Notes: generated by a model not told the origin, from the sequence alone. Shown: positions 21,399 to 29,771, counted from the first letter of the stretch. The stretch is DNA of 64,000 nt from Plantibacter sp. ME-Dv--P-122b (GCF_030209375.1 NZ_JARVSC010000005.1:1-64000), one strand, 5' to 3'. Numbers and translations: made by a program.

Positions 21399-22198
21399 TG
21401 AGCGAACGAGACGACCTGGTAGCTGCGCTGGATAGTGCTGGTGTGCTCGCGGGTATCCGCTGGGCCTACCTGTCAGCCTCAGACCGTGTGTTGGAGGACT
21501 ACTCAGAGGCTGCGGGCCACGACGCGACTTGGGTCGGCGTTACTCGGTTCACTCTCTTCCGCGACCGCCTCGATCGAGTGTTCTCCTGCCGCCGGTACGC
21601 TGTCGCCGAAGGCGCGGACGGAGAGTTGAGCCTTGACATCCTCCACGCTGAACTGAATGAGCGTGACGTCAAGACTCTCCCGAAGCTCAATCCTGAGCTC
21701 GTTGTGCGCGCTGATCTCAGCGGCAGCCCCGGCTGGTCACACGAGGGAACTCGTTGGCTCCTCGTGTCGTCTGAGTTCGGCAAGCTCGACGAAGTTCCCT
21801 GGCCGCAGAAGAGCACCACCAAGCAGCGTGTCGCTCAACAGCCGACCAACGAACCGGACGAGCCGACATTGTTCGACTATCTCACAGGCGACGAGCGGGC
21901 CGGTCTGGCAACTCTTATGACCGGCTCCAAACTCGATCTGCACACCTTGGTCATCGGGCACTCCCTGGATGCCGAGCACGGAGGCCGCGAAATGGCTATC
22001 GGCCAGCCGCGTCTAAACTCTGGTGGTGGCTCCGCCTGGTATTGGAAGCACGATCTGCTGCAAGCGCCTCCGTCGGAAGGCGGACGCCTGCGTCCGAGCG
22101 CGCCTGCACCCGTCGGCCCCGACACGACGCCCGACGCCCCGGTCAAGCTCCGGCGCCCGGCGGCCGAGCAGCCCACCCGTGGACAGGCAGGGCTTTGA
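21398..22198 (+). CDS. Unknown protein, first gene of the island operon
   Basis: The protein has 266 residues and no recognised domain. It is mixed alpha/beta through about residue 215 (for example WVGVTRFTLFRDRLDRVFSC and IGHSLDAEHGGREMAIGQPR), then a proline-rich tail of about 45 residues. The start codon ATG at 21398 appears leaderless. It overlaps the XRE/ImmA gene by 4 nt, so the two products probably act together; it may be a substrate or partner of that metallopeptidase. This is inference from gene order. Confidence 0.7.
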   Translation: MSERDDLVAALDSAGVLAGIRWAYLSASDRVLEDYSEAAGHDATWVGVTRFTLFRDRLDRVFSCRRYAVAEGADGELSLDILHAELNERDVKTLPKLNPELVVRADLSGSPGWSHEGTRWLLVSSEFGKLDEVPWPQKSTTKQRVAQQPTNEPDEPTLFDYLTGDERAGLATLMTGSKLDLHTLVIGHSLDAEHGGREMAIGQPRLNSGGGSAWYWKHDLLQAPPSEGGRLRPSAPAPVGPDTTPDAPVKLRRPAAEQPTRGQAGL

Positions 22199-23394
22199 GC
22201 GACAGCGACCGCACAGCGACCGCAGCTGCGTTCTTCGACGGTGCACGCCTGACCATGGCACGCCACCTGGCAGGGTTGCGCAAGAACGATCTTGCGGCGC
22301 TGATCAAGAAGAGTCCAACCGCGGTATCCGCATGGGAGACAGGCGCGAAGAAGCCGACTCCCTCCACCGTCGCGCAGCTCGCTCTCGGACTCTCGGTCGA
22401 TCCAGGGTTCTTCGCCGCACGCCCGAACGATGTCGCGAAGGCCAGCGCCCTCCCACACTTCCGATCACTGCGGTCAACGAGCCAACTCGCACGCGACCAA
22501 GCCTTCGCCTACGGTCAGATCGCCCTCGACATCGCCGAGTCGCTAGAGCGCCACGTTGAGCTACCGGATGTCAACCTACTGTCTCGACCCGTCGAGCTGG
22601 ACGACCTAGAGAACGACGGGCCCGAACAAGCCGCACAGGAGCTACGCGACGCATGGGAGCTCGGTGCCGGGCCAGCCGGACACCTGGTACGTGCCCTGGA
22701 GAACCACGGAGTCCTCGTCGTCTTCAGCCCGCACCAGACCGCCTCGGTAGACGCCTACTCATTCGATAGCCGCCTGCGCCCGGTAGTGGTCCTCAACCCC
22801 GTGAAGCGTGACTACTACCGCCAACGCTTCGACGTCGCCCACGAACTAGGTCATCTGATCATGCACAGCGACGCAGAACCCGGCGGACGAGCTGTAGAAG
22901 AGCAAGCTCACAGATTCGCCTCTGAGCTGCTGATGCCAGCATCCGAGATAACTGAGCTGTTGCCAACCGCAATGAACCGCGGCGCCTGGGTCACCCTCGC
23001 CAAGCTCAAGGAACAGTGGGGAGTGAGCATCCAAGCGCTTCTCTTCCGAGCACGCCGCCTCGGGCGGCTCGGTGACGTCTCCTACCGCAACGCGATGGTC
23101 ACCCTGTCAACACGAGGCTGGAGACGCAACGAACCCGGCCTTGTCACCGCCATTGAACAGCCATCCCTGCTGCCACGAGCGATCGAACTACTTGAGAATG
23201 AAGGCATCGAAGAACTCAGCCTCGTCGAGCAATGCCGCGTACCGGCCGAGCTCTTCCGCCTCGTTACAGCACGCACCCCTCAGGCCCCCGAACCGGATCA
23301 GGCCGACGTGGACCTTGCGACGTCCGAGATCAGGAAAGTCGTATCTCTGCTACCGCGACTGAGCGCGCGGGCCGAAAGCAAGAGTGATGCATAG
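22195..23394 (+). CDS. XRE helix-turn-helix regulator fused to ImmA/IrrE metallopeptidase
   Basis: The protein has 399 residues. TTG at 22195 overlaps the previous stop and is the best start; ATG 22255 is an alternative. Residues from about 20 to 75 are a Cro/CI-type helix-turn-helix (LAALIKKSPTAVSAWETGAK). The zinc peptidase motif HELGH is at 216-220 within FDVAHELGHLIMH, with a downstream acidic segment EEQAHRFASELLMP giving the third ligand. Such proteins cleave repressors after a signal, as ImmA does in ICEBs1 and IrrE in Deinococcus. It probably controls this operon. Confidence 0.87.
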   Translation: MSDSDRTATAAAFFDGARLTMARHLAGLRKNDLAALIKKSPTAVSAWETGAKKPTPSTVAQLALGLSVDPGFFAARPNDVAKASALPHFRSLRSTSQLARDQAFAYGQIALDIAESLERHVELPDVNLLSRPVELDDLENDGPEQAAQELRDAWELGAGPAGHLVRALENHGVLVVFSPHQTASVDAYSFDSRLRPVVVLNPVKRDYYRQRFDVAHELGHLIMHSDAEPGGRAVEEQAHRFASELLMPASEITELLPTAMNRGAWVTLAKLKEQWGVSIQALLFRARRLGRLGDVSYRNAMVTLSTRGWRRNEPGLVTAIEQPSLLPRAIELLENEGIEELSLVEQCRVPAELFRLVTARTPQAPEPDQADVDLATSEIRKVVSLLPRLSARAESKSDA

Positions 23395-23421
23395 ATTCCC
23401 ACCTCACCGAAGGAGAACCTC

Positions 23422-23661
23422 ATGACCGATCCGAACAAGCGCGTCGTCCAGCGCCGGGACGACGGAAACTGGGAAGTACGGAAGCCTGGCGCCGATCGCG
23501 CGAGCGCTGTCACTCCCACACAGACCGAGGGCATCAACCGCGCACGCGACATCCTCCGCAACGACGGCGGAGGCGAACTACAGGTGCGCTCGCTGGAGGG
23601 CACCATCCGAGAGCAGGACACGATCCCTCGCGGGAACGACCCTCGCTCGTCCAAGGGCTGA
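23422..23661 (+). CDS. DUF2188 family small protein
   Basis: The protein has 79 residues. The pattern RRDDGNWEVRKPGADRAS followed by T-x-x-E-x-x-x-x-A-R-x-I-L and a C-terminal GTIREQDT is that of DUF2188 proteins, short beta-rich domains often beside stress or mobile genes. AAGGAGAACCTC before ATG 23422 is a strong ribosome binding site. It stands 27 nt after the metallopeptidase gene and 15 nt before the SIR2 gene. The molecular role is unknown. Confidence 0.8.
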   Translation: MTDPNKRVVQRRDDGNWEVRKPGADRASAVTPTQTEGINRARDILRNDGGGELQVRSLEGTIREQDTIPRGNDPRSSKG

Positions 23662-23676
23662 GGGACTGGAAAAAGG

Positions 23677-24951
23677 ATGACGACGAACGACTCCCAGCGC
23701 TCAGTTGCGTTCTATAAGGGGAAGACCAACACGCTTGACGCGGAGTCATCCGAAACGATGGCCACTGTGCGTCGGGATATTGCGGACGCGCTCAACTCAA
23801 AGAATCTCGCTTTCCTGCTTGGGTCGGGGTGCTCATCGTTCCAACAAGATGGTCGTGAGCTCGGCATTCCCACCATGGGACCAATGGCTAAGAAGTTCAT
23901 GAACGCCACCACGGGCAAGCATCGAGTTACAGCCACCGATCGCCAGAGGCTGGAGTCGAGCCTGGGACTGAATCTCGATGACGAGAATTACCAAAACAAT
24001 CTCGAGCGCCTCTTGGAAGTATTGTTCGCTCAAGAACTTGCCCTACGGGCGAGCACGCGGCCGGCGATGCAAAAAGTGCACGCCGTCGTTCTGCGAGTCA
24101 TTAGCTCTGTCACTGCATATGTTCGTGCCGCCTGCACAGACGGCGAGTTTTCTCGCGGCGACGAGACCGTCCTCAGAACCTACATGCAGTTCTATCGTCG
24201 CCTGGCACAGAGGGACCGAGCGCTCCCACGCCCTTGGGTTTTCACAACGAACTACGACCTCTTCAACGAGACCGCAATGGATCGGCTAGGCATCCCGTAC
24301 ATCAACGGCTTCCTGGGGTCGATCGAGCGCCGCTTCAACCCGTCGGTGTTCAGGTACGCGCTCTCCGAGCAACTTGATATCAGCAATCGAAAATGGAGTT
24401 CCGTTGACAGTCTGATGTACTTCGCCAAGCTTCACGGATCGGTTAGTTGGGAGTCCCGCGGCGACGGATTGTTTCCTGTGGTGGAGACTGCGCCCTCTCT
24501 GATAGAGAGCGACCAATTGCTCATCTATCCCAGTCCGGCGAAACAGAACGCCAGCTTTGCCGCACCCTACTCAGACATGTTCCGTGAGTTCCAAACTCGA
24601 GTCGTCCGCGATCAGAGCGTCCTCGTCACCGTGGGATACAGCTTCGGCGATGAACATGTGAACAACATCATTTTCCAGGCACTCACGATCCCCACCTTCC
24701 GACTTGTTGCGTTCATCGACCCTTCAGTCAACGAGATGGTGACGAGGCTCAGAGACCTCGATGATCCGCGGATATGGATAGTCGGCACTGAGGACAGACA
24801 AGCCACCTGGAAGGCACACTACTTCGCTCCGCTCGTCGAGGACATATTGGCGACCGGCGGTTCCGACAACGCCGAGGAAGCAATCAACTCAGTCCTGACG
24901 AATCTTCTCGGGCGCGGGCACACGACTTCTGACAGCGGTGCGCGCCGTTGA
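23677..24951 (+). CDS. SIR2-like NADase, defence effector of a SIR2-HerA pair
   Basis: The protein has 424 residues. The SIR2 nucleotide-binding motif is LLGSGCSSF (48-55), followed by FTTNYDLFNE (about 189-198), KLHGSVSW with the catalytic histidine near 253, and VTVGYSFGDEHVNNIIF. Its context before a HerA ATPase defines the SIR2-HerA type of anti-phage module, in which the SIR2 part consumes NAD. It is a defence-type SIR2 rather than a Sir2/CobB deacylase, as the zinc-binding cysteine quartet is absent. Stop and HerA start overlap by 4 nt. Confidence 0.88.
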   Translation: MTTNDSQRSVAFYKGKTNTLDAESSETMATVRRDIADALNSKNLAFLLGSGCSSFQQDGRELGIPTMGPMAKKFMNATTGKHRVTATDRQRLESSLGLNLDDENYQNNLERLLEVLFAQELALRASTRPAMQKVHAVVLRVISSVTAYVRAACTDGEFSRGDETVLRTYMQFYRRLAQRDRALPRPWVFTTNYDLFNETAMDRLGIPYINGFLGSIERRFNPSVFRYALSEQLDISNRKWSSVDSLMYFAKLHGSVSWESRGDGLFPVVETAPSLIESDQLLIYPSPAKQNASFAAPYSDMFREFQTRVVRDQSVLVTVGYSFGDEHVNNIIFQALTIPTFRLVAFIDPSVNEMVTRLRDLDDPRIWIVGTEDRQATWKAHYFAPLVEDILATGGSDNAEEAINSVLTNLLGRGHTTSDSGARR

Positions 24952-26933
24952 GTTCCATCGAACGCCGACGCTCCCTCGGCAAGGTCATCGCAGTCAACGC
25001 CGAGAAGTTCACTGTAGAGCTGAACGCCGGCTCGGATAGCTTCACACTTGTCGGGTTCGATGCTCAACACTATGTCGCGCGAATCGGGTCATTTGTCCTG
25101 ATCCCGTTGCAGACCGAGCACGTCGTAGGCGAGGTAGTCGGTCTCCGCGAACGTGAGCTGTCAGCAAGCGAGCAACTCCAGTCAGAGCTTCAGGACACAC
25201 ACGCACTTCGAGCATTGAAGTTCCTAGATGTCGTCCCTATCGGTACTCTCTCCTTTCGCGCCGAGGATCGGTTCCGATTCGGCGTCTCAGTCTTTCCTGC
25301 ACTTTACACCGAAGTCCTGTATGCCGAATCGCAGGATCTAGATCGAATTTTTGACTCAACTAACGCGATTGAGGCCGACGAATCATCTGAGACTGAGCCA
25401 GTACCCACCCGTTTGCGTGCATTCAACATCGGTACATCTGTCGTCTTTGATGACTACGACGTGAAAGTAGCCGTAGACGAGTTTTTCGGCGGCCACGCAG
25501 CGATTCTCGGCAACACAGGAAGCGGAAAGTCCTGCACTGTCGCATCGGTAGTTCAATCTATCTTCACCAAGCACGATGCCCACGCTGCCGTCGGCGCGAC
25601 GTTCGTGTTCTTCGACACAAACGGTGAGTACAGGCAAGCTTTTACCGACTTGCCGAAGCCAATCAGAAGGCTCTATGCACTTGTTCCAGGGCGCGACGCC
25701 CAGGCACCGCCAGGCGCTGACAAGAGGGAGGAGGTCGTCGGGTTCCGGCTGCCTCATTGGTTCCTATCGCCGGAAGAGTGGGAACTACTACTCCGCGCTA
25801 GCGACCGAGCGCAGCGGCCGATCTTGAGAAATGCGCTAGGGCTGACGAGTTTGTTCGCGACGAACGACGCAACCCTCATACCGCTCAAGAACCATGTTCT
25901 TGCCTCCGCGATACTCGCCATCCTGGCCAGTTCTGAAAGCGCGACGGCGAGCGTCGGCCGAATTCAAGGACTGTTGCTCTCTTTCAGCACGCCGGAGCTC
26001 GACCGACGAACTGTGCACCCGCACCTTGCTATCAACTTCGGCGCCTTCATCAACCCCAATGGACTTCCCGACCTTCTGCGCCCACACATTCAAGATGCCG
26101 TCGTGCTCCCGGACTATAAGTACGCCCCATTCGAGTTTTCCCTGCTTGAGCAAGCACTCGATCTCGCCATCCTCTACGAGGAGGCGCATGGCAACCGACA
26201 CGTCCGCGACTACAGCTCATCAATGTTGACGCGATACAAATCGATTCGTGATCGCGCAGAGTTCGTATTCTTGCGGCCGGCTACAACCACTCTGGCTCCG
26301 CACGAGACTGACTCGAGGGTTTTCGTAGATAAGTGGCTCGGCCTCATCGAAGAGCAAACCAGTGGCGAACTACGGAAGCGCTCTCAAATCACCATCTTCG
26401 ACATGAACGAGGTTGAGGACGAAGTTGTCGAGATAGTCTCAGCCGTCGTGACTCGAATGATCTTCGAGCGGCTCCGACGCTCACACGCTCGGAACACCTT
26501 CCCAGTAAATCTCGTCCTTGAAGAGGCGCATCGCTACGTCGCCGAGCGCCCATCTGACTTTGCGATTGATGCAACCAAGATATTCGAACGAGTGGCAAAA
26601 GAGGGGAGGAAGTACGGTCTCTTCATTCTTCTCGCCTCGCAACGACCCAGCGAACTATCGCGGACCGTACTCTCTCAATGCTCTAACTTCGTCGTACACA
26701 GAATCCAGAACCCGGAAGACTTGCAGCACGTTCGACGTATGACGCCGTTCATCTCCGAATCCGTGCTGAGTCGACTTCCGTCTCTCCCGAAACAGCATGC
26801 CCTCATTTTCGGCAACTCCGTTAGCATCCCCACGACCTTCCGAGTGCGAGACGCATCACCCAAACCGAAGAGCGACGATTCACCAATCCGTCAGGTGTGG
26901 TTCACGAAACGTGATCACACCATCGAGATCTGA
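24948..26933 (+). CDS. HerA-type hexameric ATPase/translocase, partner of SIR2
   Basis: The protein has 661 residues. An N-terminal HAS-barrel-like beta region (about 10-70) precedes the ATPase core. Walker A is GNTGSGKS at 188-195, and Walker B is in NLVLEEAHRYV near 520-530, followed by LLASQRPSELSRTVLSQCSN, a typical HerA/FtsK sensor segment. TTG at 24948 overlaps the SIR2 stop, so translation is coupled. HerA partners assemble with the effector and gate or stimulate it. PRTase begins only 14 nt downstream. Confidence 0.88.
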   Translation: MSSIERRRSLGKVIAVNAEKFTVELNAGSDSFTLVGFDAQHYVARIGSFVLIPLQTEHVVGEVVGLRERELSASEQLQSELQDTHALRALKFLDVVPIGTLSFRAEDRFRFGVSVFPALYTEVLYAESQDLDRIFDSTNAIEADESSETEPVPTRLRAFNIGTSVVFDDYDVKVAVDEFFGGHAAILGNTGSGKSCTVASVVQSIFTKHDAHAAVGATFVFFDTNGEYRQAFTDLPKPIRRLYALVPGRDAQAPPGADKREEVVGFRLPHWFLSPEEWELLLRASDRAQRPILRNALGLTSLFATNDATLIPLKNHVLASAILAILASSESATASVGRIQGLLLSFSTPELDRRTVHPHLAINFGAFINPNGLPDLLRPHIQDAVVLPDYKYAPFEFSLLEQALDLAILYEEAHGNRHVRDYSSSMLTRYKSIRDRAEFVFLRPATTTLAPHETDSRVFVDKWLGLIEEQTSGELRKRSQITIFDMNEVEDEVVEIVSAVVTRMIFERLRRSHARNTFPVNLVLEEAHRYVAERPSDFAIDATKIFERVAKEGRKYGLFILLASQRPSELSRTVLSQCSNFVVHRIQNPEDLQHVRRMTPFISESVLSRLPSLPKQHALIFGNSVSIPTTFRVRDASPKPKSDDSPIRQVWFTKRDHTIEI

Positions 26934-26947
26934 TTCGGCAGTAACCA

Positions 26948-28189
26948 ATGGCTAGCACCTATCGAGCAGTTCGACCAAGTGAGACTCGGAGAGGTCAGGC
27001 ATGGTTAACAAATTTCTCTCCCGAAGATGAAGGTCCGGCCCGTCAGCTGCTTGATTCACTGCGTTTCGTATCGCTCAGCGACGTTCGGGCTGGACTACAA
27101 GTCCGGCTCCGCTCTCTCATTGCGCAAGGGAAGATCCAGGTCCCAGCGCTCCTGGTTTCCGCACTGTCCATTGAAGATCTCCGCCTCGACGAAGGCCAGA
27201 CCGCCCCTTCGGTGGCCTTCGAGAGTTTTCAGCTCGATGACCCGATCAACGTTGTGCCAGGCAGCGAAGGCTTCGTTGGTAACCTGATACGCGACCTCGT
27301 GTCGCCGGCCCTAGCTGGGACAGATGCACTACTAGCGCCATCTACGAAGTTGAATGAGCTTCGTGACAAGCGATGTCGGTCGATCGTGGTCATCACTGAT
27401 TACGCGGGCTCAGGGACACAACTCCGAAACTATGCAATGACGCTCGTCCGCCATCCGACGCTAAGGAGCTGGCGGTCATACGGCCTTCTCCGCATACACG
27501 CGCTCTCGTATGCCGGATCTTCCCAAGCGCTCGCTACGCTGCAGCGGGAAGATGGTCCCTTCGACGGGATATGGACTGTCGAAACAGCGCCCTCGTTTCA
27601 GGACGCGCCTTGGACTGCGAGCCAGCGTGATGCGATCGAGGAGATATGCGCCCGCTATGTACACAAGAAGGATCGGAAGAGAGCGCTCGGCTTCAAGGAA
27701 AGTGCGGGGCTCTTCGCAACGGATGCGAGTGTGCCCAACAACCTCCCGCTGATCCTGAGGCAGGCCCACTCCGGGTGGCATCCATTCTTCGAACGACGGA
27801 CTGTTCCCCCCGATTTGTTCATGGAGCTAGGAAGCTATGCGCCGGATGTGGTCTTCAAGGATGTCGCCACCCGCATCGGCCAGCCCAGGCTGTCAAGCAA
27901 TCTGGGCGTGAAGTACATGAGAAGTGCCACTGACGAGATGTTTCTCGTTTTGGCCTTGCTGCTCGATCGTTCTCGTTCTGATTCCGACCTTGCTCGGGAA
28001 CTCAGCAAACCGGTTGCGACTGTCGATTTGCTCCTGCGGGCTCTCCGCACGCTTGGACTGATCGATGACCAGCGCAACGTTACCTCGGCAGGTAAGAAGG
28101 AACTGACGACGGGCAAGCGGGCTCCTCGCCACGTCTCCACTGGCATCGAGGGCTCGGGCGCCCCGTACTATCCTGGGAGCATGAGATGA
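26948..28189 (+). CDS. Retron-associated PRTase-like effector with C-terminal winged helix
   Basis: The protein has 413 residues. A PRPP-loop-like motif lies in IVVITDYAGSGTQ near residues 145-157, the pattern of the PRTase-CE family found in bacterial conflict systems. Residues from about 325 to 390 (ELSKPVATVDLLLRALRTLG and neighbours) form a winged-helix domain ending before a short tail. It directly precedes a retron RNA and reverse transcriptase, which fits the retron classes whose effector is a PRTase-like protein. The substrate is unknown; a nucleotide or NAD-related base is plausible. Its stop codon lies in the a1 arm of the RNA. Confidence 0.82.
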   Translation: MASTYRAVRPSETRRGQAWLTNFSPEDEGPARQLLDSLRFVSLSDVRAGLQVRLRSLIAQGKIQVPALLVSALSIEDLRLDEGQTAPSVAFESFQLDDPINVVPGSEGFVGNLIRDLVSPALAGTDALLAPSTKLNELRDKRCRSIVVITDYAGSGTQLRNYAMTLVRHPTLRSWRSYGLLRIHALSYAGSSQALATLQREDGPFDGIWTVETAPSFQDAPWTASQRDAIEEICARYVHKKDRKRALGFKESAGLFATDASVPNNLPLILRQAHSGWHPFFERRTVPPDLFMELGSYAPDVVFKDVATRIGQPRLSSNLGVKYMRSATDEMFLVLALLLDRSRSDSDLARELSKPVATVDLLLRALRTLGLIDDQRNVTSAGKKELTTGKRAPRHVSTGIEGSGAPYYPGSMR

Positions 28190-28402
28190 GGGGGAGAACC
28201 AGTCTGCTTAGTGATGCAGCCGGCACGTTGTGCCGGCTCGTGGAGTCGACTGGCTCCAGGACGCGGCTGACCGCGTTCAACGGACGAGCTCAGGCTACGC
28301 GTGGTGGGGCAAACGCCACCTACCTACGGGGCCTGGGGAGGCGTTCGCCCCACCCTTCGGGACCGGGGGTCAAAGTAAGTGGCTGACTCTTCCCCTCATC
28401 TC
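28183..28402 (+). ncRNA. Retron non-coding RNA (msr-msd)
   Basis: The ends form an a1/a2 duplex: 28183-28204 pairs with 28381-28402 at 20 of 22 positions (18 Watson-Crick, 2 G-U), including 15 in a row. Inside are msr-type hairpins at 28218-28238 (9-bp stem AGCCGGCAC, 3-nt loop), 28241-28258 (5 bp) and 28261-28276 (6 bp, ACGCGG/CCGCGT). A long msd-type stem pairs 28303-28317 with 28340-28354 at 14 of 15 positions and has a 22-nt loop. The order a1, msr hairpins, msd stem, a2, reverse transcriptase is that of characterised retrons. The priming guanosine cannot be placed with certainty. Confidence 0.82.
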
Positions 28403-29509
28403 TACATCGCACAGGGCCTCGCGCAGGGACATGCCACGGAGGTTGTCTCCCGTGCGAGCATTGTTCGCTCTCGATTGCTTGCACATGGTGTCCCGCCAAT
28501 CCTGAGCTTGCGACATCTGGCCCAACTGACCGGAGTTTCCTATCGCTATCTCCGTGAAATAGTCGGAAGGGTTAGGGACCCGTACCTCGATATCAACCGG
28601 CGGAAGCGAGACGGCAGCATCCGCGAGATATCGAGCCCCGAGCCCGTGCTTATGGACGTGCAGCGCTGGCTCCTCCACAACGTGTTCTCATCGGTCCCTA
28701 TGCACCCCGCCAGTTACGCCTATCAGCGTGACCGTTCAATTGTTCAATGCGCTGAGCAACATGTGGGAGCGCGATGGTTGGTGAAGCTCGACCTTCATGA
28801 CTTCTTCGGAAGCATCCAAGAGAAACGCGTATTCGATATTCTTCTGCGGCTGGGATATTCGAAGCTCATGAGCTTGGAAATAGCCCGAATTTGCACCCGA
28901 CTTCGCAACCCCAGGTACGAGGGGTATCAGAACTTCTGGGCGTACAACGCGATCCCGCCCTATGTGGTGGGTAGCCAAGGCGTGCTACCGCAGGGTGCGC
29001 CAACCAGCGGTGCCCTAGCCAATACTGTGGCGAGCAATCTTGACGCGAAACTCAATGATTTGGCCGCGTCAAGAGGGCTGGGCTACACAAGGTACTCGGA
29101 CGATCTCACCTTTTCAGCTGGCCCAGATTACGATCGAAAGCAAGCAACGGCTCTCATCGCCCAGGTCCGAAACATCGTGCGGGACCAAAATTTTGTGCTG
29201 CACGAGAAGAAGACACACGTGGTCCCTCCAGGCGCAAGGACTGTCGTTCTCGGCCTTCTGGTGGACTCGCAGCGGGTCCGGCTTCTACCCGAGTACAAGC
29301 GCCGCCTTCAGGTTCACGTTCGCGGCGTGGGGAAGTTCGGCCTGGTAGAGCATGCTTCTCACCGCGGGTTTGAGTCGGTTCTGTCGTTCGTGAACCACGT
29401 CGACGGCTTGATTGCGTTTGCTGCAGGTGTGGAACATGAGTATGCACAACACATGCGGCGAGCTTGGAATGATGCCTTGGCCAGGAGCGGCTACCCACTG
29501 GAGGTCTGA
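28379..29509 (+). CDS. Retron reverse transcriptase
   Basis: The protein has 376 residues. Catalytic motifs are LVKLDLHDFFGSI with Asp138, LPQGAPTSGALAN from residue 203 and YTRYSDDLTF with YSDD at 239-242, followed by NFVLHEKKTHV. Two retron hallmarks are present in altered form: the NAxxH motif reads CAEQH, and the VTG motif reads VLG in VVLGLLVD. GTG at 28379 directly follows an in-frame TAA and has GGGGGT upstream; no later start before the conserved region is convincing. The first eight codons coincide with the a2 arm of the RNA. Confidence 0.9.
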   Translation: MADSSPHLYIAQGLAQGHATEVVSRASIVRSRLLAHGVPPILSLRHLAQLTGVSYRYLREIVGRVRDPYLDINRRKRDGSIREISSPEPVLMDVQRWLLHNVFSSVPMHPASYAYQRDRSIVQCAEQHVGARWLVKLDLHDFFGSIQEKRVFDILLRLGYSKLMSLEIARICTRLRNPRYEGYQNFWAYNAIPPYVVGSQGVLPQGAPTSGALANTVASNLDAKLNDLAASRGLGYTRYSDDLTFSAGPDYDRKQATALIAQVRNIVRDQNFVLHEKKTHVVPPGARTVVLGLLVDSQRVRLLPEYKRRLQVHVRGVGKFGLVEHASHRGFESVLSFVNHVDGLIAFAAGVEHEYAQHMRRAWNDALARSGYPLEV

Positions 29510-29664
29510 GCTGGCTCGCTCAGGGGACTATGCATGCGGTGGCATCGGCAAGTTGACCAATCAAGTGACGAACAATCTGCAGGCCGTGCAAAATGTGACG
29601 AGCAGAGCGCGCTTGTGAACGGAAAACACCAGGTCAGGTGGGTTATGAACCCTCTTCCTGGCAC
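29510..29664. other. Island right-end spacer without a gene
   Basis: Nothing coding is supported between the reverse transcriptase stop and the right repeat. The stretch holds no clear promoter or inverted repeat. Confidence 0.5.
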
Positions 29665-29704
29665 CTGGGGATCAAGGGGTCGCAGGTTCAGATCCTGTCA
29701 GCCC
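29665..29704 (+). repeat. attR-like direct repeat
   Basis: This 40-bp copy of the tRNA-Pro 3' half differs at two positions from 20621-20660. The 5' half of the tRNA is absent, so it is an attachment-site remnant and not a gene. Confidence 0.88.
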
Positions 29705-29711
29705 TACCATG

Positions 29712-29746
29712 AAGTCCCGGAAACCATCTGGTTTCCGGGACTTTCT
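29712..29746. terminator. Hairpin terminator just outside the island
   Basis: A perfect 14-bp stem (29712-29725 with 29730-29743) with a 4-nt loop ends in a T-rich tail. It follows attR by 7 nt, the same relation the terminator at 20668 has to the tRNA, so it was probably the original terminator of tRNA-Pro before insertion. It can also serve the convergent HxlR gene. Confidence 0.8.
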
Positions 29747-29771
29747 CGTTGTTCGCAGTGTGGCCCGGTGG

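Noticed and set aside
23677-24951. SIR2 protein as a CobB-type deacylase
   Set aside because: No zinc-binding cysteine set is present and the gene is coupled to HerA, which points to a defence NADase.
29660-29705. Second tRNA-Pro gene
   Set aside because: Only the 3' half of the tRNA is present; the acceptor 5' strand and D arm are missing, so it is an attachment-site copy.
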